Source: Sinorhizobium chiapasense (GTDB lineage: Bacteria > Pseudomonadota > Alphaproteobacteria > Rhizobiales > Rhizobiaceae). Taken from it: a stretch of 64,000 nucleotides of DNA. The first letter of the stretch is position 1; each line of letters opens with the position of its first letter. The translations under genes and the position numbers were made by a program. Shown here one piece after another: positions 61,252-64,000 of this stretch. A model generated the notes under the pieces. That model did not search any database, was not told the DNA's origin, and worked only from the letters and a program-made list of their open reading frames with translations. Where the stretch lies: positions 248,001 through 312,000 of the forward strand of contig NZ_CP133151.1 in assembly GCF_036488675.1 (NCBI RefSeq), given 5' to 3'.

Positions 61252-62825
61252 CGCCTTTCCTCAACGTTCGCCGAAGCCGTCGGCTGTTGCGCGGATACTT
61301 TTTTGAAGGCATGGACGGTCTCGATCTCAGGTGTGCTTGGCAGCTCGTGCTCTACAGCAGGTTGGTATTCCCACGGTGCCGGCTCCCGCACCTGGCGCCA
61401 GATCGGGTTGTGAATGGCAAGGTCGATCTGGCGCACGAGTTCCACCATGCCGTCATAGCCGGCATAGGGGTGGCAACGCTCCTGGTTGATGTCCAGCCAA
61501 GGTGTCTTGGCCTTCAGCGCGATGAATTGCGTGCGCCCGCCAGACAGCATGATGTCGGCCTTGTCTTCCGAGAGCATGGCGTAAAGATCGCGGGGCGCCA
61601 TCGATTCAAACATATGGTTCTCGTCCTTGAGGATCTGCTTGATGCGTTCCTTGTCTTCGGCCGTCGATTTCTTGACGGAGGTGCCGACGATCTCGATGCC
61701 GATCTCCATCAGCGCATGGACGACCGACCAGGATTTCACCCCGCCGGTGTTAAGCAGCACGCGCTTGCCTTTAAGCCTCGGCCGGTATGCTTCAAGCCTC
61801 TTCCACGCAATCGCCTCCTCCTCCGCGATCAGGGTCTCCGTGCGCTCAAGGATCTGCGGATCGGTGCCCTTCTTCACGAGCAGCTTGGCGATCTGTCTGA
61901 GTGCATCCGACGTGTCGCTGATGCCGTAGAACGAGCCCTCAAAAAACGGGATGTCCCAGCGCTCCTCCATCTTGCGCGCGAGATTTATGAGCGCGGTCGA
62001 GCACACCATCATGGCCGCCTGGGCGCGGTGCGCCGAGGCAACGTCGAGGTAGCGCGCGTCGCCCGGAATGCAGGCGCGCACCCGGATGCCGAGCCGGTCA
62101 AGGAGCGGCTTCACCAGCCAGAACTCGCCGGAAAGGTTGAATTCGCCAAGGATGTTGATGTCGTAAGGGCCGATATCGTCGGGCTCAACCGTGCCGATGA
62201 CATGATCGAGCAACGCCTCGCCGGCGAGTTTGTTGCCGAGGTTTTTGGAGCCGACGAAGCCCGGTGTATTGACCGGCACCACCGGTAAGCCGCACTTTTC
62301 CGCAGCGCGCTTGCAGACCGCCTCGATGTCGTCGCCGATCAATGCCGTCACGCAGGTCGAATAGACGAAGATCGCTGGCGGGGCATAGGTTTCCTTAATC
62401 TCGCGGATCGCTTTGAAAAGCTTCCGCTCGCCCTGCCCCATCACCACGTCGAGTTCGGTCAGGTCGGTCGAGAAGCTTGTGCGCCATAGCGTTGGCCCCG
62501 ACGAAGCTGCGCCGCGGTTGTCCCAGGAATTGCCCTCGCAGGCGATCGGTGCATGGATCAGATGCGCAACATCGGTGATCGGCTGCAGCACGATCTTGGC
62601 CCCGTCGAAAGCGCAGCCGCCGGCGGCCGCCCCGGGGGTCAGCGGCTTCGAACATCCCTTCTGGCGCGCCTTGGCATCCTTACCTAGATTCTTCTCGCAG
62701 GCGGGCTCATTGAAGACATCCTGGATTTTGGCAGTGAGCGGGAGCATCGCGCCGGACTCCAAGTCCATCTGAAGATGGCTGGCCTTTGGCGAAGGCCAAC
62801 CGTCGTTCTTAGCGGGTGAGGTCAT
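61248..62825 (-). CDS. nifE: Nitrogenase FeMo-cofactor assembly scaffold NifE
   Basis: 525 residues, alpha-type half of the NifEN scaffold. Conserved features include [52 protein letters not shown] and [17 protein letters not shown] with the cluster-ligand cysteines. It is longer than many NifE proteins because of a C-terminal extension of about 45 residues after the [11 protein letters not shown] region. Its first 17 bp overlap the end of nifK, the usual tight nifDKENX arrangement. Confidence 0.96.
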   Translation of the reverse strand: MTSPAKNDGWPSPKASHLQMDLESGAMLPLTAKIQDVFNEPACEKNLGKDAKARQKGCSKPLTPGAAAGGCAFDGAKIVLQPITDVAHLIHAPIACEGNSWDNRGAASSGPTLWRTSFSTDLTELDVVMGQGERKLFKAIREIKETYAPPAIFVYSTCVTALIGDDIEAVCKRAAEKCGLPVVPVNTPGFVGSKNLGNKLAGEALLDHVIGTVEPDDIGPYDINILGEFNLSGEFWLVKPLLDRLGIRVRACIPGDARYLDVASAHRAQAAMMVCSTALINLARKMEERWDIPFFEGSFYGISDTSDALRQIAKLLVKKGTDPQILERTETLIAEEEAIAWKRLEAYRPRLKGKRVLLNTGGVKSWSVVHALMEIGIEIVGTSVKKSTAEDKERIKQILKDENHMFESMAPRDLYAMLSEDKADIMLSGGRTQFIALKAKTPWLDINQERCHPYAGYDGMVELVRQIDLAIHNPIWRQVREPAPWEYQPAVEHELPSTPEIETVHAFKKVSAQQPTASANVEERR

Positions 62826-63999
62826 ACGAATAGTCCGTCACACCTACCTTGATCGTTTCGCGATCGAGCTTGTCGAAGATCTTGTCGAGGATCGTCGTTA
62901 AGACGCGCAAGCCCCCTTGGTAGCCCATGAGAGGGAATCGATGATGATGGTGGCGGTCAAAGATCGGAAACATCAGCCGGATCAGCGGCGTATCGGTATC
63001 GCGCTCCAGATACTTGCCATAGGAATTGCCGATCAGCAGGTCCACCGGCTCGGTGAAGAGCAGCGAGCGCATCGCCCACAGATCCTTGCCCGCCCAAACC
63101 TGGCCATCCTTACCGAAGGGCGAGGATGCAAGCAGTTCCTTCATCTCGGCTTCCCAGGCTGGTGTGCCGTTGGTGGCGAGGCAGTGGATCGGCTCGCCGC
63201 CGGTCTCCATCACGAATCGTGCGACGGCGTAGACGAAGTCGGGATCGCCGTAGATCGCGTATTTCTTGCCGTGCAGCCAAGCCTGGCTATCCGCCATAGC
63301 GTCGACAAGTCGGCCGCGCTCCTTACCGATTGCCGTTGGGATATCCTTGCCGGAAATCTCCGAGACCTTCATCAGGAATTCGTCAGTCGCGTAGACACCA
63401 AGAGGATAATGGAATGAGGCCGTCGCCTGCCCGACCTCGTTGCAATATTCCAGCGTTTTGCGGGTGTTGTAGTGCTGCAGCGACAGCGTCGCTTCGGCAT
63501 TGAGTGCCGCCCTCACGTCATCGATCATCGTGCCGCCGTCATACATGCGATAGATCCCGTCCGAAGGCGTGTCGAACTGGTCGGAAGCATCCTGAATGAA
63601 GGTGTAGGACACGCCCATCAGGTCGAGCAGGCGCTTCAATTCGCGGTTGTTGCCGACGCAGAAGCCGTCGAATCCCGGAATGATGTTTATCGTTCCAGCA
63701 GATTCCTTACGCTCCTGGCCCTTCCAGAAGTGCTCCAGGACGCCCTTGACCATGGCGTCATAGCCATCGACATGGCTGCCGACGAACGCTGGCGTGTGAG
63801 CGAAAGGAACATCGAAGTCGGCCGGGACTGAACCTTCGTTCTTGGCGTTCTCGATGAAGCCGTGCAGGTCGTCGCCAATCACCTCTGCCATACAGGTGGT
63901 CGAGACGGCAATCATCTTCGGGTCGTAGAGGCTATAGGTGTTGGCGAGTCCGTCGACCATGTTCTTCAGACCGCCGAACACCGCCGCGTCCTCGGTCAT
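62809..63999 (-). CDS. nifK: Nitrogenase MoFe protein beta subunit (5' part outside window)
   Basis: The C-terminal 396 residues are present; the start and the first ~115 residues, with two of the P-cluster cysteines, lie beyond the window edge. Present are [38 protein letters not shown] with the third P-cluster Cys, [17 protein letters not shown], and the C-terminal [20 protein letters not shown] and [16 protein letters not shown]. With the alpha subunit NifD it forms the dinitrogen-reducing component. The nif promoter must lie outside the window. Confidence 0.97.
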   Translation of the reverse strand: MTEDAAVFGGLKNMVDGLANTYSLYDPKMIAVSTTCMAEVIGDDLHGFIENAKNEGSVPADFDVPFAHTPAFVGSHVDGYDAMVKGVLEHFWKGQERKESAGTINIIPGFDGFCVGNNRELKRLLDLMGVSYTFIQDASDQFDTPSDGIYRMYDGGTMIDDVRAALNAEATLSLQHYNTRKTLEYCNEVGQATASFHYPLGVYATDEFLMKVSEISGKDIPTAIGKERGRLVDAMADSQAWLHGKKYAIYGDPDFVYAVARFVMETGGEPIHCLATNGTPAWEAEMKELLASSPFGKDGQVWAGKDLWAMRSLLFTEPVDLLIGNSYGKYLERDTDTPLIRLMFPIFDRHHHHRFPLMGYQGGLRVLTTILDKIFDKLDRETIKVGVTDYSYDLTR

Positions 64000-64000
64000 C

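Noticed and set aside
61287..62288. Plus-strand open frame of 333 codons across nifE
   Set aside because: Antisense shadow of nifE; translation is composition-driven and unlike any family.

Overview
This window is a stretch of a rhizobial symbiotic replicon (symbiotic plasmid or symbiosis island of a Hyphomicrobiales species; genus not determined). The evidence is the nifK-nifE-nifN-nifX cluster with its usual small companions (DUF269 protein, CCE_0567-type protein, nif-type ferredoxin) at the right end, an acdS gene beside it, and dozens of decayed insertion sequences (IS3, IS5, IS6, IS21, IS110, IS256, IS1380) and group II intron remnants between intact metabolic genes. Remnants of VirB10 and VirD4 point to a past conjugative system.

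Layout. 1-12 kb: gamma-carbonic anhydrase, nitrilase-family hydrolase, a BKACE-type beta-keto acid cleavage enzyme, a UPF0262 protein, an MFS exporter, and dead copies of panB, pmtA, panD, virD4 and virB10. 12-17 kb: MmgE/PrpD-family protein, class III aminotransferase and a TrzA/AtzA-like amidohydrolase. 17-24 kb: one 2352-residue hybrid NRPS-PKS (C-A-PCP-KS-AT-ACP-TE). 24-40 kb: an IS6/intron scar, a phosphotriesterase-family hydrolase, an ATP-grasp ligase, a GntR regulator divergent from a transport/catabolic operon (substrate-binding protein, SDR, HyuA-like, HyuB-like), and an MlrC-family protein. 40-47.6 kb: IS1380 and intron wreckage, a gamma-glutamyltransferase remnant and an intact asparagine synthetase. 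47.6-50.5 kb: a second, apparently identical copy of the PrpD/aminotransferase segment. 50.5-53.4 kb: IS graveyard. 53.4-64 kb: AraC regulator, acdS, a SyrA/ExoX-like small membrane protein, fdxB, and the nif operon running leftward, truncated inside nifK by the window edge.

The most interesting content is the NRPS-PKS locus. Three partial copies of its downstream junction survive (23943-24315, 29305-29833 inverted, 38108-38636). Read together they reconstruct an ancestral gene order NRPS-PKS > ATP-grasp ligase > MlrC-family protein. Each of the three genes is intact exactly once, in a different copy, and the other copies are decayed. A 2915-bp direct repeat (12078-14992 and 47625-50539) brackets the locus, so recombination could excise or amplify a 35.5-kb unit holding the synthase, the ligase, MlrC, the hydantoinase-type operon and asnB. 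I infer, without proof, that the region encodes synthesis of a small acyl-amino-acid/ketide molecule together with peptidase, hydrolase and beta-keto acid cleavage functions that might process or catabolise it, an arrangement reminiscent of rhizopine-type loci.
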